Positions 7,842 to 9,029 of a DNA stretch of 9,029 nucleotides are shown piece by piece. Source of the stretch: Acidimicrobiia bacterium (lineage in GTDB: Bacteria > Actinomycetota > Acidimicrobiia > Acidimicrobiales > JACDCH01); NCBI GenBank assembly GCA_013694495.1, contig JACDCH010000340.1, positions 1 to 9,029 on the forward strand, in the 5' to 3' direction. The first letter of the stretch is position 1. Each line of letters starts with the position of its first letter. A program made the position numbers and the translations under genes. The notes under the pieces were generated by a model. It worked only from the letters and a program-made list of their open reading frames with translations. It was not told the DNA's origin and did no database searches.

Positions 7842-8357
7842 CTAGAGGTACGTGCCGAGGCGGCCGCCGGGCTCGCCGGCCGGGTCGCCGCCCTGCGGGC
7901 CGGCGCCGAGCTGGCTCCGCATGTGCTCGATCTGCTGGCGGGCCGCCATCTGCTGGGCGAACAGCGTGGCCTGGATGCCGTGGAACAACCCCTCCAACCA
8001 CCCGACGAGCTGGGCCTGGGCCACCCGCAGCTCGGCGTCGCTCGGCATGTCGTCGACGAAGGGCGGGGCCAGCGAGCAGAGCTCCTCGCGGAGGTCGGGC
8101 GACAGGGACTCGGCCAGGCGCTGCACGGAGGTCTCGTAGATCTGCTTGAGGCGGTCGCGGCCGGCGTCGTCGAGCGGCGCCTGACGGACCTCCTCGAGCA
8201 GCTGCTTGATCATCGAGCCGATCCGCATGACCCGGGCCGGCGAGTTGACGGACTCGACCGCGTCGTCGCCGTCGCCCTCGGCAGGGAGCGGGAGGTTCAC
8301 GACCTCCGGCGTCTCCACTGCCGAGTCGGTGCCGTCGGGGGGTGCCTGGTCGGACAT
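7842..8357 (-). CDS. bpa: Bacterial proteasome activator (Bpa/PafE family, Rv3780-like)
   Basis: A 171-residue homologue of the ATP-independent ring activator that caps the actinobacterial 20S proteasome and opens its gate for unfolded proteins. The N-terminus (1-40) is acidic and probably disordered. The conserved helical core follows: ARVMRIGSMIKQLLEEVRQA (41-60), APLDDAGRDRLKQIYETSV (60-78), the LSPDLREEL block (85-93), PSDAELRVAQAQLVGWLEGL (105-124) and FHGIQATLFAQQMAARQQIE (125-144). A Gly/Pro-rich linker leads to the C-terminal GTYL, matching the GQYL proteasome-docking tail of the mycobacterial protein with Gln replaced by Thr. The ATG at 8355-8357 gives family-like length. It lies 11 nt after the LLM oxidoreductase stop, so co-transcription is possible. 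Its presence implies prcA/prcB elsewhere in the genome. Confidence 0.95.
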   Translation of the reverse strand: MSDQAPPDGTDSAVETPEVVNLPLPAEGDGDDAVESVNSPARVMRIGSMIKQLLEEVRQAPLDDAGRDRLKQIYETSVQRLAESLSPDLREELCSLAPPFVDDMPSDAELRVAQAQLVGWLEGLFHGIQATLFAQQMAARQQIEHMRSQLGAGPQGGDPAGEPGGRLGTYL

Positions 8358-8360
8358 GGC

Positions 8361-8388
8361 GGTCGAACCTACCCGTGCGGGGTCGAAC
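8361..8388 (-). promoter_or_regulatory. Possible bpa promoter with paired direct repeats
   Basis: GGTCGAAC occurs at 8361-8368 and again at 8381-8388, exactly 20 bp (about two helical turns) apart. On the minus strand TAGGTT (8366-8371) fits the actinobacterial TANNNT -10 pattern and ends 8 nt before the bpa ATG, a distance compatible with a near-leaderless transcript. No strong -35 is visible. TAGGTT also contains the stop codon of the preceding gene, so the match could be chance, and bpa may simply be read from an upstream promoter. Confidence 0.25.
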
Positions 8389-9029
8389 GGAAGCACCGCA
8401 CGATCTCGGCCAGCGCCTGGGTGGCGAGGCCGTACGGGGCGTAGACGGCGACGCGGTCGACCCGCCCGGCGAAGCGGGGCGACCAGCTCGGCGGCCACCT
8501 CGGCGGCGAGCCCCGCACCGCGATCGTGGCCAGGACCTCGTCGTCGATCGTCGTCGCCAGCGAGTCCCACTCCCCCGCCTTCGTCCGCCGGCGCAGTTCG
8601 GTTGGAGCTCGCCCCAGCCGTGGGTGTCGAGGACCGGCCGGTACGCCGGCGTCGAGCCGTAGAAGCCGAGGAGGCCTCGCACCGCCTCGTCGGCCGCGGC
8701 CTGCTCGGCCGGGTCACGCCCGCAGGCCAGGATCGCCTGGCCGACGACGGTGATGTCGGCGCGCGACCGGGCGGACGGCGCGGCGGCGAGAGCTTCGTCG
8801 AGGCGCGGCATCGTCACGTCGGCGAGGTGGCGGGCGGACGAGAACGGGTGCACGAGGAGGCCGTCGGCCACCTCCGCGGCCAGCGCGGTCATGCGGGGCC
8901 CGAGGGCGCCGAGCCACACGGGCGGGGCACCGTGCGGGTTCGGACCGGGATCGAACATCGGGGCCGTGAGCGTGTGCGTCGTGTACTCGCCGGCGAAGTC
9001 GAGCGGCACACCGTCGGCCCAGCTGCGCT
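8369..9029 (-). pseudogene. LLM-class (F420-dependent-type) oxidoreductase, 5' end outside window, interrupted by apparent indels
   Basis: The C-terminal two-thirds of a luciferase-like monooxygenase-family enzyme resembling the TIGR03617-type F420-dependent group. From the right edge it reads RSWADGVPLDFAGEY, TLTAPMFDPGPNPHGAPPVW, LGALGPRMTALAAEVADGLL and VHPFSSARHL, up to THGWGELQP at about 8600. There the frame breaks. ELRRRTKAGEWDSLATTIDD plus EVLATIAVRG follows one frame over, the family-like AEVAAELVAP sits in the third frame, and RFAGRVDRVAVYAPYGLATQ plus ALAEIVRCFRSTPHG returns to the second frame and ends at TAG 8369-8371. This implies two 1-nt losses (about 8599 and 8504) and one 1-nt gain (about 8474). 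The residues look conserved on both sides, so sequencing or assembly error, or very recent inactivation, is likely. The GTG at 9007-9009 is internal. Confidence 0.8.

Noticed and set aside
3125..8149. A 1674-codon open frame on the + strand spanning most of the window
   Set aside because: It is the antisense of dnaE, bpa and neighbours. Its Leu/Val/Gly/Asp/His-rich low-complexity product is the expected complement of G/C-ending codons on the other strand, and it crosses several real gene borders.
8361..8376. Actinobacterial LexA/SOS box (TCGAAC-N4-GTTCGA) before bpa
   Set aside because: Only the TCGAAC half-site is present; the second half (CCGTGC) does not match.
7759..8600. Continuation of the LLM oxidoreductase frame through bpa to 7759
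   Set aside because: After GELQP the product turns into Arg/Pro/Ser-rich nonsense and overlaps all of bpa; the true continuation lies in shifted frames that end at 8369.
8358..8717. Long N-terminal extension of Bpa to 291 residues
   Set aside because: The added residues are mostly shadow of the LLM gene; Bpa homology begins after the ATG at 8357.

Overview
The window is very GC-rich bacterial DNA with strong G/C third-position codon use. It carries a full-length actinobacterial-type DnaE and a recognisable bacterial proteasome activator (Bpa/PafE), a family tied to actinobacteria that have a 20S proteasome. Together with a flavin/F420-type LLM oxidoreductase this points to Actinomycetota. 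An Acidimicrobiia-like lineage is my guess from general protein flavour and cannot be proved here.

Layout. The left end holds the 3' part of a COG1331/YyaL-type gene on the + strand (ends 1522). It converges on a long minus-strand series, and a perfect 12-bp inverted repeat (1530-1580) sits between the two stop codons as a likely shared terminator. Read in the direction of transcription, the minus series starts at the right edge: an LLM-class oxidoreductase cut by the window end and broken by apparent indels (8369-9029); bpa (7842-8357), 11 nt after it; a 139-nt spacer with a cluster of CCACA/DnaA-box-like elements and a good ribosome binding site; dnaE (4169-7702); a 270-nt spacer with no convincing gene; an unrecognised 221-aa protein (3233-3898); a nitroreductase (2623-3216) 16 nt after it; and a PTGR/CurA-type NADPH-dependent oxidoreductase (1589-2596) 26 nt further on. 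An 8-bp-arm inverted repeat covers the last junction. No stretch longer than about 300 bases lacks a gene.

How they fit. bpa and dnaE are housekeeping genes for protein turnover and chromosome replication. The three genes after dnaE form a compact unit of two redox enzymes plus an unknown protein, possibly one transcription unit for reduction of small electrophilic or nitro compounds (inference from spacing only). No tRNA, rRNA, CRISPR array, transposase or phage gene was seen. I found no clear undescribed system. The best leads are the indel cluster in the LLM gene, the DnaA-box-like cluster before dnaE, the altered clamp-binding motif of DnaE, and the unknown gene coupled to the nitroreductase.
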